The position numbers were made by a program, and so were the translations under genes. Shown here piece after piece: positions 36,130 through 45,231 of a stretch of 64,000 nucleotides of DNA. Position 1 is the first letter of the stretch. Every line of letters starts with the position of its first letter. Location of the stretch: positions 99,387 to 163,386 of the forward strand of contig NZ_QGGU01000010.1 in assembly GCF_003148745.1 (NCBI RefSeq), written 5' to 3'. The notes under the pieces were generated by a model that saw only the letters and a program-made list of their open reading frames with translations, was not told the origin of the DNA and made no database searches. The DNA comes from Pleionea mediterranea. Its GTDB lineage: Bacteria; Pseudomonadota; Gammaproteobacteria; Enterobacterales; Kangiellaceae.

Positions 36130-37155
36130 TCACTGCTTCTGCAGTTCCACTTTCATCAACACACCCTTATCCTCATGACTATCAAGTTCATTATCAACAC
36201 TTAACACCCATTTCTCTTGATTAAACGTTGCTTGCCAGCGACTTTCAGAATTTGGCAGAGCTTTCCAGTTGGTTAGTGCGGCAAACTGGTTCGATAAAAT
36301 ATCCTTAACACCTTGTATCGGTGATTCAGTTGAATTATCAAAACTCACTTTAAATGCTTCATACCAGTTTTGTTCATCACCATAGGCGTAGATACGATTA
36401 AACTTAACCTGCTCTGGCAGAGGCAGTTTAAATCGAGGCATAAATTTATCAGCCATTTTGCCTCGAACAAATCCGTTATCCGGTTGCCAGTCGTATTCCA
36501 CATGCATGGCAATATTACGAGCAGCATCCAAGCCTTTTATTTTTGCAACCAGATGCAATGCTGCGTCTATGCCGGATGATAAACCCGCTGAAGTGATCAC
36601 TTTTCCATTATCGACGTAGCGTTGATCCCGTACCACTTCAACCGTAGGGTATTCATTGGCAAAATAGTCCAATGATTTAAAAAAGGTAGTGGCCGTTTTA
36701 TTCGACAGCAGTCCGGTTTCTGCGAGGATAAAGGATCCGGTACACACCGATAAAACGGACTCGGCTTTTGGAGCCTGCTGCTTTAACCAATCATTGGTTG
36801 GTTTATTTAACGCATTGCCATGGTTTCCTCCCGGGATCAGCAATACATCAAATTGTGGTGCATTATTAAAACTGTAATCCGGCACTACGGTCATATTCAT
36901 TGCCGTTTTAAGTGGCGCTGTATTTTGAGCAATGGTTTTTACTTTAAAGCCTGCGTGACCAAAAATTTCCCACGGGCCTGTAAAGTCAATAATTTGTACA
37001 CCATCGTAAATTAATATACCAACCGTGGTTTGCTTGGCGCTTTCTGAGCCATCATTTTTAGCATTCACCATATTCCCACTCAATAGTAAAATCACCGTCA
37101 TCATAAAAACTTTTAAACCTGCGTATGAAGCAAACTTATTTTTAAGCGCTTGCAT
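36130..37155 (-). CDS. exported DJ-1/PfpI-family protein
   Basis: 341 residues from ATG 37155 (MQALKNKFASYAGLKVFMMT) with AGGAGA seven bases upstream; an earlier in-frame start at 37191 is not needed. A signal peptide (about 1-32, ending NMVNA) sends it to the periplasm. The class I glutamine amidotransferase-like core follows: VGILIYDGVQIIDFTGPWEI, LLIPGGNHGNALNKP, and the nucleophile elbow SVCTGSFILAETGLL with Cys. VITSAGLSSGIDAALHLV completes the DJ-1/PfpI fold. An ~80-residue C-terminal domain is extra. It is 59 bp downstream of the GlxA-type regulator, in the same direction. Confidence 0.87.
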   Translation of the reverse strand: MQALKNKFASYAGLKVFMMTVILLLSGNMVNAKNDGSESAKQTTVGILIYDGVQIIDFTGPWEIFGHAGFKVKTIAQNTAPLKTAMNMTVVPDYSFNNAPQFDVLLIPGGNHGNALNKPTNDWLKQQAPKAESVLSVCTGSFILAETGLLSNKTATTFFKSLDYFANEYPTVEVVRDQRYVDNGKVITSAGLSSGIDAALHLVAKIKGLDAARNIAMHVEYDWQPDNGFVRGKMADKFMPRFKLPLPEQVKFNRIYAYGDEQNWYEAFKVSFDNSTESPIQGVKDILSNQFAALTNWKALPNSESRWQATFNQEKWVLSVDNELDSHEDKGVLMKVELQKQ

Positions 37156-37214
37156 ATATTCTCTCCTTTTAACTTTAAATAATAACTTCATGACTCACAC
37201 ACCTTTAAGCCTGT

Positions 37215-38168
37215 CTAAAATCGCTGACGATATTCCGATGGTGTTAAGCCAAACCGTTTTTTAAATACTCGTCGAAATATATCGGCTTGACTGATCCCAA
37301 TACTGTGGGCTATTTGCTCTATTTGCATGCTTGAGCTCATTAATAAACCTCTGGCATGTTCCAGCTTTAACTGTTGTAAATAATCTTTTGGTGACATTCG
37401 CATGTGTTCATTAAACACACGACGAAAATGCCGTTCACTCATGGACGCATAATCGGCCATCTGCTGCACAGTTATCGGCTTTTGAAGGTTTTTCATCAAC
37501 CACTGTTGCAATTGTTGCAATCGACTGTCGCTGCTCTGCACACTCAGTGGTGTGGCAAATTGCGATTGATCACCGCTGCGCCTTAAATACATCACCAGAT
37601 CCCGTGCAGTTGCCTGTGCCGTGCCTTTGCCCAATTCCTGTTGAATCAGAGACAAGGTTAAGTCGATACCGGCGGTTAGGCCACCAGACGAACAAAGCTT
37701 GCCGTCAGTAATAAATAAGGGCTCGGCTTCAAAATTAATTGTTGGAAACCGTTGAACCAAATCATCAATAAATCGCCAATGTGAACAACAGCGCTTACCT
37801 TCAAGCAATCCGGTTTGTGCCAATACATAAGCACCGGTACAAATAGAAATAATACGCGTCGCCTTATCCGCAATTTGATTGATCCAGGACATGGTTTTAT
37901 CGCAATTCATCACCGCACGAGTGCCTTTGCCACCAGGAATAATTAACCAATCCAACTGCTCGACTTGTTGAAATGAGGCCTCAGCCGTCAACGCTAAGCC
38001 CGATTCCGACTTTAAACTGCGTTTATTTAACGCCAGAGTTATTAGCTCAAACGCTGGTTCTGCCCCCTGTCGGATTAGATGCTGGTTAGCAGAATCCAGA
38101 GCATCCATAGGCCCTGATATATCCAGCAGTTGCAGTTGTTCGAATAATAAGAAACCGACACGTTTCAT
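37215..38168 (-). CDS. GlxA-type AraC-family transcriptional regulator
   Basis: 317 residues. The N-terminal ~190 residues are a DJ-1/PfpI-like domain (VGFLLFEQLQLLDISGPMDA, IIPGGKGTRAVMN, SICTGAYVLAQTGLLEG, SSGGLTAGIDLTLSL). The C-terminal ~100 residues carry the AraC double HTH (VQQMADYASMSERHFRRVFN, then IGISQADIFRRVFKKRFGLT). It is a standard GlxA family regulator. Its neighbour is an exported protein with the same DJ-1 domain, so the two probably arose by duplication and work on the same signal. Confidence 0.92.
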   Translation of the reverse strand: MKRVGFLLFEQLQLLDISGPMDALDSANQHLIRQGAEPAFELITLALNKRSLKSESGLALTAEASFQQVEQLDWLIIPGGKGTRAVMNCDKTMSWINQIADKATRIISICTGAYVLAQTGLLEGKRCCSHWRFIDDLVQRFPTINFEAEPLFITDGKLCSSGGLTAGIDLTLSLIQQELGKGTAQATARDLVMYLRRSGDQSQFATPLSVQSSDSRLQQLQQWLMKNLQKPITVQQMADYASMSERHFRRVFNEHMRMSPKDYLQQLKLEHARGLLMSSSMQIEQIAHSIGISQADIFRRVFKKRFGLTPSEYRQRF

Positions 38169-38445
38169 CCTTAGCCTCGCTATTAGAATACCTAGCTTAA
38201 ATTCACTTTAGCTTAAACCAACACAAGCCGAAATGACATATATACGACTTTTTCGGCCATATTCACTGTATCTCACTTAGGTAATCGTGTTGCATAGGAT
38301 GAATTGGTGCATCTACATGACTGGGAAGTTTGAAGTGATAAGTCTGAAGAGCAGACTTTCTAGCAGGATAGTTGGCTTTGGGGTTTTAGTACGGTGTTTA
38401 GCGAGCACTAGGTGAGTATGCTATGAGTTTTATTTTTTATGAAAA

Positions 38446-39118
38446 CCGTTTCGCATCGCTAGCGCTGTATGGCCGTTTATTGCTCCCTTCATAAACGGCA
38501 TTTTCGACATCCTTGTCGGTCACGAGTTCCTTTTCCTGGCAGTTAATAACTTGCTGCATATAGAGGAAAGAATCAAAAGCGTTTCGCATCGCTAAAGCTG
38601 TATGGCCGTTTATTGCTCCCTTCATAAACGGCATTTCCGACATCCTTGTCGGTCACGAGTTACTTTTATCAGACGAGATAAAAGTAACCAAAAGCTCTGG
38701 GTCGCTGACCGTTAATAGCTCCTGCATTAACGGCATTCACTACGTCCATGTAGATTCGCTAGCAATTTGTCCAGAGAGTTTGTTAACAATATTTTAAATT
38801 GAACGATATCCCTTGTTTGATAACTGCTGACGCGAGCTATATAAGTACGTTAAGAAGGGCTGTGAATTTGTGCTTTACTACAAATAATTATACTGAAATA
38901 TGATACGTTCATAAATCTTCAATGCTTACAGACAATAATGAATATATGTCTTGAAATACGCGTCAGCAATTATCATACAACACCGAGCATCAGTATTAAG
39001 GTTAGATATTCATTACACTCAGAACGAATATCCCCGTGATAACGGAATAGGGCTTTTTTGGTTCCTTTTTTAGCTCTTGAAAAAAGGAACTCGCATACAG
39101 CGATAGCGATGCGAAACT
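38446..39118. repeat. mosaic multi-hairpin element, copy 3
   Basis: Two stacked ends: GTTTCGCATCGC at about 38448 with module P, a linker, then GTTTCGCATCGC at about 38580 with P again. Module D follows (GTTACTTTTATC / GATAAAAGTAAC, then CCGTTAAT / ATTAACGG, TACGTCCATGTA). The core 38825-38968 (TGCTGACGCG ... CGCGTCAGCA, 144 bp) is in reverse orientation, followed by module r and the end GCGATGCGAAAC. As a whole it is copy 1 turned around. A short open frame (38437-38643) made of duplicated P modules is not a gene. Nothing else was seen from 38169 to 38445. Confidence 0.85.
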
Positions 39119-39162
39119 CGAAACTCGAAACTCGAAACTCGAAACTTAAAACTTAAAACTTA
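39112..39162. repeat. heptanucleotide tandem array, CGAAACT changing to TAAAACT
   Basis: Five CGAAACT units then about two and a half TAAAACT units in unbroken 7 bp phase. The first unit is the last seven bases of hairpin-element copy 3. The final unit reaches the stop codon (39160-39162) of the phospholipase D gene. Confidence 0.93.
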
Positions 39163-40326
39163 CAAAAACCGTTTCAAATAATTCCCCACTAACACCAGTG
39201 GTAAATACCGCCAGGTCCTATACCGCCACTGTTTAATCCGTATAATCTCGGACTGCTCGCGAATACTGTTAATCTGATCCAACAGTTGCTGCAAAATGGA
39301 TTTATTTCTAAACAATAAAATCAACTCATAATTAATAAACAAGGATCGAAAGTCCATATTAGCAGAACCAATGATCGCTTGTTGACCGTCAACCACCATC
39401 ACTTTGGCGTGCAGCATACGCGGTTGAAACTCATGGATATTGATGCCCGCTTCCAGTAGCTTGGAAAAATAACCACGAGCAACCCAGTCAATAAACTGAC
39501 TGTCGGATCGTTTGGGAATAAATAATTGAATATCGACACCTCGTTTTGCGGCGGCGATTAAGGTTCGTATGGTGTAGCCATCGGGCACAAAATAGGGCGT
39601 AATTAAAACAATGGATTGTTTTGCCTGTTGGATTAACTGCCGAATGTGTTTGCGCAATTTCACCCGGCATTTATGATTCACATTGGTGATCACCAAAGTA
39701 TCGCCCACTTCGGCTTCGCGAGTGGAGCGGTGTTTGCCCAGCCAGAATTTTTTTGACTGCTGCTCAATAGCCTGTGCCAGTTTGCTTTGACAGGACACAT
39801 GAAAGTCCAGCCATCGCTCTTCGCCAACACAACGCCTGGAACTTTTATGGTGAATATTATAGCCACCAACAAACGCCTGCTTACCATCTAAAGTCAGTAC
39901 TTTTTTATGATTGCGAATGTTAAATCGAAGAGGGTTACGCCAGCTCCAACGATGAAACCATTTAAACTTTACCGACTTGTTAAATTTTTTCCGCAGCAGA
40001 CTGAACGTTCGCCATTGCATACTGCCGGCGGCGTCTAAAATAATATACACATCAACCTGGCGATCACTCGCGGCATTAACCGCTTCAACAAATCGCTGCC
40101 CTACTTCATCAAATAAAAACGTATAGGTTTCTAAATAAATCGATTGTTCAGCATTTTCAATGGCCTCGATCATGGCGTCGTAGAGTTCATCGCCTTCACT
40201 AAACAATCGTGTTACGTAATCGGTTTTACTGGAGTCATGTTCAGAGCGGTTCGACTCACTATTTTTTTCGATATTCGTTTCGATACGAGTTTTAATATTC
40301 GTTTTAATTTTAGAATCGCGGCTCAT
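39160..40326 (-). CDS. phospholipase D-type cardiolipin synthase (ClsB-like)
   Basis: 388 residues with two HKD motifs: HKKVLTLDGKQAFVGGYN (first) and HAKVMVVDGQQAIIGSANMD (second), both complete. There is no N-terminal membrane helix pair, so it resembles ClsB rather than ClsA. It would join two phosphatidylglycerols, or PG and PE, into cardiolipin at the inner membrane. The first ~35 residues are low-complexity (KIKTNIKTRIETNIEKNSES) and look like an in-frame repeat expansion. It is downstream of the PLP-enzyme gene (70 bp), same direction. Confidence 0.88.
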   Translation of the reverse strand: MSRDSKIKTNIKTRIETNIEKNSESNRSEHDSSKTDYVTRLFSEGDELYDAMIEAIENAEQSIYLETYTFLFDEVGQRFVEAVNAASDRQVDVYIILDAAGSMQWRTFSLLRKKFNKSVKFKWFHRWSWRNPLRFNIRNHKKVLTLDGKQAFVGGYNIHHKSSRRCVGEERWLDFHVSCQSKLAQAIEQQSKKFWLGKHRSTREAEVGDTLVITNVNHKCRVKLRKHIRQLIQQAKQSIVLITPYFVPDGYTIRTLIAAAKRGVDIQLFIPKRSDSQFIDWVARGYFSKLLEAGINIHEFQPRMLHAKVMVVDGQQAIIGSANMDFRSLFINYELILLFRNKSILQQLLDQINSIREQSEIIRIKQWRYRTWRYLPLVLVGNYLKRFL

Positions 40327-40396
40327 ATTGTTGTTCGCATGATTGATCGCTTGACTGATCGATTGGTTGCCCCTGTGATCGATAGCTTAATCAACA

Positions 40397-41548
40397 TTAG
40401 TTTTTATCGTTTAAACAGGATATCGCCCGCTGTATATCCTGCAGTAAGTCCTGTTTATTTTCGCAGCCAACACTGAGTCGAATTAAACCTTGCGACACAT
40501 CATCGGTGCCCCATCGTGCACGTCTTTCCGCCATGGTGTGCATACCCCCAAAACTGGTTGCCTGATATATCAGCTGAGTATTGGCTAAAAACTTATCGGC
40601 CATTGTTTGACTGCCCAAATCAAAACTGATGATAAAACCAAAATGATGCATTTGCTGTTTGGCAATGGCGTGCGATGGATCATCGGGCAAGCCCGGATAA
40701 CGGATCGCTTTCACTTGTGGCTGCTGCGTTAAAAACTCGGCAATGGCCATAGCATTATTGGTCATGCGCTCAAGTCGCATATCGAGACTGCCCAAACCAC
40801 GATGCACCAGCCAGGTTTCCATGGGCCCCGGAATATTACCGGATAACTTGCGCCATAACTGCATTGCATCAAACAGGGCATCACTGTTGGTGGCCACATG
40901 ACCAAACACCACATCGCTGTGACCGTTTAATGCTTTGGTGTCGGAACACATCACAATATCGGCACCGAGCAATAACGGCTTCTGTCCCAGTGGCGTGGCG
41001 GTGGTGTTATCGATGGCCAAAATACCGCCGCAGGCATGTACTTTATCGACCAACTTTTGAATATCCACCACATCCAGCAGAGGATTACTGGGCGATTCAA
41101 TAAACACCAGTTTTACTCCGGTAAAATCTTGCTGCAGCAGTTCAACCGTTGCTACGCGCTTAACGGTTACGCCAAACTTTTGTAAAAACTGCTCTGCGTA
41201 AGCGACACTTGGGTAGTAGCCGTCGGTGGGCAATACAATGGTATCACCCGCTTCCACCAGCGCGGTCATCACCGCTGCTGCCGCCGCCATCCCCGATGGA
41301 AAGATAATCGCTCGCCCCTGCTCCAACGCCCCTATTGCCTGCTCCAATGCATCCCATGTGGGGTTATGAAACCGCGCGTATTGATGCACATTGTCATCCA
41401 CCTCACCGGATAAATGAAACGTACTGGCAAACACCGGCCCCTGATTAAACGCCTGTCCCTGCTTTGCAGATGGCGCACCCGCATGCACGGTTGCAGTCGC
41501 CCTGTTTGGAGTTTTATTGTTCGGTGTTGGTTGGTTGTTTTGGCTCAT
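40397..41548 (-). CDS. trans-sulfuration family PLP enzyme (cystathionine gamma-synthase/lyase-like)
   Basis: 383 residues, normal length. The PLP lysine lies in SDTKALNGHSDVVFGHV. The Cys/Met metabolism family motifs are FIESPSNPLLDVVDIQKL, ILAIDNTTATPLGQKPLLLG, LVHRGLGSLDMRLERM and the C-terminal GGMHTMAERRARW followed by IRLSVGCEN. It catalyses gamma- or beta-elimination/replacement on homoserine esters, cystathionine or cysteine. The exact reaction (MetB, MetC, cystathionine gamma-lyase) is not decided by the motifs. The N-terminus (about 1-20) is a poorly conserved NQPTPNNKTPN tail. Confidence 0.88.
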   Translation of the reverse strand: MSQNNQPTPNNKTPNRATATVHAGAPSAKQGQAFNQGPVFASTFHLSGEVDDNVHQYARFHNPTWDALEQAIGALEQGRAIIFPSGMAAAAAVMTALVEAGDTIVLPTDGYYPSVAYAEQFLQKFGVTVKRVATVELLQQDFTGVKLVFIESPSNPLLDVVDIQKLVDKVHACGGILAIDNTTATPLGQKPLLLGADIVMCSDTKALNGHSDVVFGHVATNSDALFDAMQLWRKLSGNIPGPMETWLVHRGLGSLDMRLERMTNNAMAIAEFLTQQPQVKAIRYPGLPDDPSHAIAKQQMHHFGFIISFDLGSQTMADKFLANTQLIYQATSFGGMHTMAERRARWGTDDVSQGLIRLSVGCENKQDLLQDIQRAISCLNDKN

Positions 41549-41832
41549 GATGGTACTGGACTCATGCTGGCGATTGGTTTAACCGAGGGTTTGTATTTTG
41601 TTTGGCTATCATAGGGGATTGATGTGGTTTTTGTCATCTTTTGGTGAGGATAATTTGGCTTGTTAAGAATTAATTATATTGATCATTGTTCGGAGACTTG
41701 TTTTTAATCCATAGAAAAGATTGAGATTGTTACGCTGCGCTGTATGCATTGTTTTAGACGGATTTTTACCTGTATATACTTTCTCTTCCACCGCCAAGTA
41801 ACTTACTCTGAGTTACTTCTATAAAAATAATA

Positions 41833-42331
41833 CAGAGTGTTTCGCATCGCTAACGCTGTATGCGACCTACTTTTCTCAAGAGCTAGAAAAGTAGGCAAAA
41901 GAGCCCTTTTCCGTTATCACGGGGATATTCGTTTTGAGTGTACAGGAAGTTTTGAATTTATACTGAGACTAATTTGTTGACAGATAATTGCTGACGCGCA
42001 TTTCAAGACATACACCCATTATTGTCTGTAATAATTAAAAAACTTATGATCGAGTCATATTTCTACACACTCTTGTAGTAAAGCACATACTTACAGCAAC
42101 TCTATACGTACTTATGTTGCTCGCGCCAGCAGTCATCAGGCGCTAAATACCTTTAAATTTAGGTTGCTATTAACAAACATTACTGAGCAAATTGCTAGCG
42201 CAGCGAAAGGGCATTTTTGCTTACTTTTTATTGCTCTTGAAAAAAGTGAGTCGCCCAGCGGGGCGAAATAAGGCATACACAGATAAGAATAAATTATAAA
42301 ACAGTGGATACAATGTTAGCGATGCGAAACT
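41833..42331. repeat. mosaic multi-hairpin element, copy 4 (diverged)
   Basis: GTTTCGCATCGCTAACGCTG, then hairpin R with changed stem but same loop: CCTACTTTTCT (41866-41876) / AGAAAAGTAGG (41885-41895) against GTTCCTTTTTT / AAAAAAGGAAC in copy 1. CCGTTATCACGG is kept. The core is 41989-42131 (TGCTGACGCG ... CGCGCCAGCA) in copy-1 orientation. The right module is a different variant (TTGCTAGCGCAGCGAAAGGG, GCTCTTGAAAAAAGTGAG) before TTAGCGATGCGAAAC. The 41549-41832 stretch has no other feature; the PLP-enzyme promoter lies there. Confidence 0.8.
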
Positions 42332-42352
42332 CGAAACTCGAAACTCGAAACT
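42325..42352. repeat. heptanucleotide tandem array (CGAAACT)
   Basis: Four CGAAACT units in phase, the first formed by the terminal bases of hairpin-element copy 4. It lies upstream of the DMT transporter gene. Confidence 0.9.
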
Positions 42353-42463
42353 TATATAAAAAAACTTCCCATAAAAAAATACCCCTTATCACCAACAAAA
42401 AATTAGCGTAGAGTACTCAACCTCACTCCAACCAATCTCAACACAAAAAATCTCCTTCACCCT

Positions 42464-43393
42464 ATGCCACAGTCCAAACTACTCCCCCCTTTACTTACCA
42501 TAACAGCGTTATGCGCTTTTGCCGCTAACTCTGTACTTTGCCGGTTGGCACTTGGAGAAAATACCATTGATCCGGCAAGCTTTACGGTGGTGCGTTTAAT
42601 ATCGGGCGCTTTGGCATTAGGCATAATAGTGATGCTGCGATCAAACGCTTCTTCAAGCTCAACAACAGAGACAATTTCCAAACAATCTTTTAATCCGTCA
42701 CAAAAACCAACTGGTACTCAAACCGGGTTAGCTCGAACCTGGTTAGCCCCAATTATGTTATTCACTTACGCCATTAGTTTTTCCTTCGCCTATGTGTCAT
42801 TAGACACAGCAACCGGAGCGTTAATTTTATTTGCCACGGTTCAGTTTTCCATGCTTGGGATTAATTTATTGAATGGAACCAAACTGCGAGCGGTCGAGTG
42901 GCTTGGTGCCATGGTATCCCTCAGCGGTTTTGCATTACTGATGCTGCCCGGTGCAACTCAGCCATCACTGTTTGGCTTTATTCTGATGGTAATATCGGGT
43001 ATCGCCTGGGCGATTTATACACTGGAAGGCAAGCGCTCGTTTCAACCTGTGCGAAATACCGCAGTAAACTTTTGGCGCTCAGTGCCATTTGCAGTTGCTT
43101 TATTGATAGCGGCATTACTCTATCTGCCAATCACTCTCAGCACCCAGGGTATTCTATTGGCCGTCGCATCTGGCGTGGTTGCCTCGGCACTCGGTTACAC
43201 CATCTGGTACAGCGCTTTGCGCCACTTAACCGTAACACTGGCGGCTTTATCTCAACTAACCGTGCCCTTAATTGCAGCAATCGGCGGCCTGCTCTGGGTC
43301 GGCGAAACACTCACCAGTAACCTGATACTGTCCGGCAGCTTAATTTTAGGCGGCATTTTTCTGGTGATTATCCGCCCCGGTGTTAAAACTTAA
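42464..43393 (+). CDS. EamA/DMT-superfamily transporter
   Basis: 309 residues with ten hydrophobic helices in two EamA repeats: the first around TALCAFAANSVLCRLALGEN, the second around VISGIAWAIYTLEGKRSF and SGVVASALGYTIWYSALRHL. GGLLWVGETLTSNLILSGSL closes the second repeat. It is a drug/metabolite exporter of the RhaT/YdcZ type; the substrate is unknown. A polar insert (SSSSTTETISKQSFNPSQ, about 66-83) after the second helix looks like a low-complexity expansion. ATG start at 42464, weak ribosome site. Confidence 0.88.
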   Translation: MPQSKLLPPLLTITALCAFAANSVLCRLALGENTIDPASFTVVRLISGALALGIIVMLRSNASSSSTTETISKQSFNPSQKPTGTQTGLARTWLAPIMLFTYAISFSFAYVSLDTATGALILFATVQFSMLGINLLNGTKLRAVEWLGAMVSLSGFALLMLPGATQPSLFGFILMVISGIAWAIYTLEGKRSFQPVRNTAVNFWRSVPFAVALLIAALLYLPITLSTQGILLAVASGVVASALGYTIWYSALRHLTVTLAALSQLTVPLIAAIGGLLWVGETLTSNLILSGSLILGGIFLVIIRPGVKT

Positions 43394-43440
43394 CGCCTTT
43401 TTAATGCCCCGTTATTCAAGTCATATTTTCACATCTTGCC

Positions 43441-43535
43441 ATTCGCAACTCGCAACTCTCTTTTCTCGAACTTCATCCTTAAGACTTAAAACTTAAAACC
43501 TCAACTCTTAACTCGCAACTCGCAACTCGAATCTC
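43441..43535. repeat. degenerate heptad arrays (CGCAACT, TAAAACT)
   Basis: CGCAACT units at 43444-43460, then TAAAACT units, TTAACTC and CGCAACT units again up to 43535. They are separated by short unrelated bases (TTTTCTCGAACTTCATCC). They lie in the gap after the DMT transporter. They use the same 7 bp period and ACT ending as the other arrays. Confidence 0.8.
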
Positions 43536-43673
43536 ATATATCGCATCTATAAGCATTAATAATGAATCAGTTCCGCAATCTCACACTAGAAACCAATTAT
43601 TCATGGCGAGCCTATCAACCTTTGAGTAATCTTTAGTCAATAAAAATCATTATAATGATAAAGGAGTATGACT

Positions 43674-45104
43674 ATGAGGCTGATAGTTGGCATCGTGTTG
43701 ACCTTAACAGCATGTTCAATGTCGTTTGCATCGAATACATTGATAGAAGGGTTTGCAAAATGGCAGGCGGATCGCATCGAGCGAATTGCCGTCGATCAGG
43801 CGCTTGAGGACATTGCCGCAAACACCTATGTGAAAAAATACTTTTCCAAAACGTCATCCTCCATTGAGTTTTACGACAGCATTTCCGGACAACGACTGAT
43901 CCCTCTGATGCAGGTTTACTTTCAGGAAGACTTGAATAACTTTGACACCATTACGTTATGTTTAAAGTATCGATTTAAGAATCATCTCGATAATCCAACC
44001 AGCGCTGATATTGATGCCATAGCCACACTGTTTAAAGGTCTGCAAAAACTGGTGAGCGACAATAATAGCAAACTGTTTACTGCACAGGACTTTATTAAAA
44101 CCTATTGTCAAAATGTTACCAACAAGCAACTAAAATCCAGCCGATTTATATTGACTGAAATACAACAAGTCTCGGCGGTTAAATCTCGTGTACAAAGCAA
44201 ATTCACCCTTGACGAAAGAGCATTAAAGCAGGCATTAATCGCTTCTTTTTCCGATAAAGTGCTTTCCGAAAAACAGGCAGAAAATGTTCTTTATTTTGCA
44301 AAACGATTGATTCAATTGATTGAAGATATAGAAACAAGCATGGGCGTTATTGAAAATAACGACAATTCCATAACCTATGTTCAAAAAGCTCATCATATGC
44401 TGCTGATCATTGATTTAATTGGCACAGCAGCAGAAAACCTGCTTAATTTTGAAGGCTTTAATATTTCGAAATTAAACCGCTTGAAAAATATTTCACTGTT
44501 TTTAGCCGGACTGGCGGATGCCGCCAATTCAAAAGACGGTGCCGATCAGGTGGTGGCCATTTTAAACCAATACGTTAATGAGCAAGACACTTATAACCGA
44601 AAACGTCACAACACGGCCTATTTAGCCTTTGTCCGCAAAAATGACTTTACCAGCGATAAACCAGAAAAAATTAATTACATAAGCAGTTGCCGGGTTGCTC
44701 AAATATTACCGTGTCGCGATACTCTATTTTTATCCTCTTATTATGGATTATCCATTATGAAGCTGGATGAACAAAGCATTGGCGATAGTGAATGGACCGG
44801 CCGTGCCTATGGACCGGTGGGTGTTGAATTAAAAATTGCCAGCTATCGCGGTAGTCCTATTACCCTAGGCTATGCACCCATCGATATTGGCAATTACATT
44901 ACCGCTGAACTAAAAGGCGACAGCTACGATGCAAAAACCGAAGACATATTATCGCCCAGTATTTTCTTTTCATGGTCTGCCGCCAGCCGACCCTTTTCCA
45001 TATTAGTCGGCTACCAAAAAGACATAAAAATCGATAATGGATTAACCGAAGACTCAGCGTTTATTTCATTTGCATTTGACTTACCCATTGCAACGATTTA
45101 CTAA
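43674..45104 (+). CDS. hypothetical exported protein, possible lipoprotein with barrel-like C-terminus
   Basis: 476 residues from ATG 43674 (AAGGAG seven bases upstream; the ATG at 43668 is too close). MRLIVGIVLTLTACSMSFAS fits a lipoprotein signal with LTAC lipobox; a signal peptidase I site after SFAS is the alternative. Residues about 25-320 are helical and charged (ALEDIAANTYVKKYF, ALKQALIASFSDKVLSEKQA). The last ~110 residues are rich in β-strand (GPVGVELKIASYRGSPITLG, ILSPSIFFSWSAASRPFSIL) and resemble C-terminal domains of uncharacterised Bacteroidetes outer-surface proteins, from memory. Family and function unknown. Confidence 0.7.
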   Translation: MRLIVGIVLTLTACSMSFASNTLIEGFAKWQADRIERIAVDQALEDIAANTYVKKYFSKTSSSIEFYDSISGQRLIPLMQVYFQEDLNNFDTITLCLKYRFKNHLDNPTSADIDAIATLFKGLQKLVSDNNSKLFTAQDFIKTYCQNVTNKQLKSSRFILTEIQQVSAVKSRVQSKFTLDERALKQALIASFSDKVLSEKQAENVLYFAKRLIQLIEDIETSMGVIENNDNSITYVQKAHHMLLIIDLIGTAAENLLNFEGFNISKLNRLKNISLFLAGLADAANSKDGADQVVAILNQYVNEQDTYNRKRHNTAYLAFVRKNDFTSDKPEKINYISSCRVAQILPCRDTLFLSSYYGLSIMKLDEQSIGDSEWTGRAYGPVGVELKIASYRGSPITLGYAPIDIGNYITAELKGDSYDAKTEDILSPSIFFSWSAASRPFSILVGYQKDIKIDNGLTEDSAFISFAFDLPIATIY

Positions 45105-45181
45105 TTATAAACATTCAACACTCTAGTAAAATAAGGTATGAAATCATTTATAAGTAATGATAGAGCTAACAATAGAACTGA

Positions 45182-45208
45182 CACAGTAATTAGTAATTAA
45201 TTACTGTG
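45182..45208. other. perfect hairpin after the 43674 gene
   Basis: CACAGTAATTA and TAATTACTGTG form an 11 bp perfect stem with a 5-base loop, 78 bp past the stop codon. No T run follows, so it is only a possible terminator or a border of the repeat block that begins at 45232. Confidence 0.45.
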
Positions 45209-45231
45209 CTCATATAATTACTTAAACAGCT

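Noticed and set aside
38437-38643. A 68-codon open frame on the minus strand
   Set aside because: It is made of two copies of hairpin module P and the element ends. The repeated peptide follows from DNA repetition and there is no ribosome site. The same applies to short frames at 34370-34592 and 34938-35135.
30274-43535. CRISPR array
   Set aside because: The tandem arrays have 7 bp units without spacers and no cas genes are nearby.
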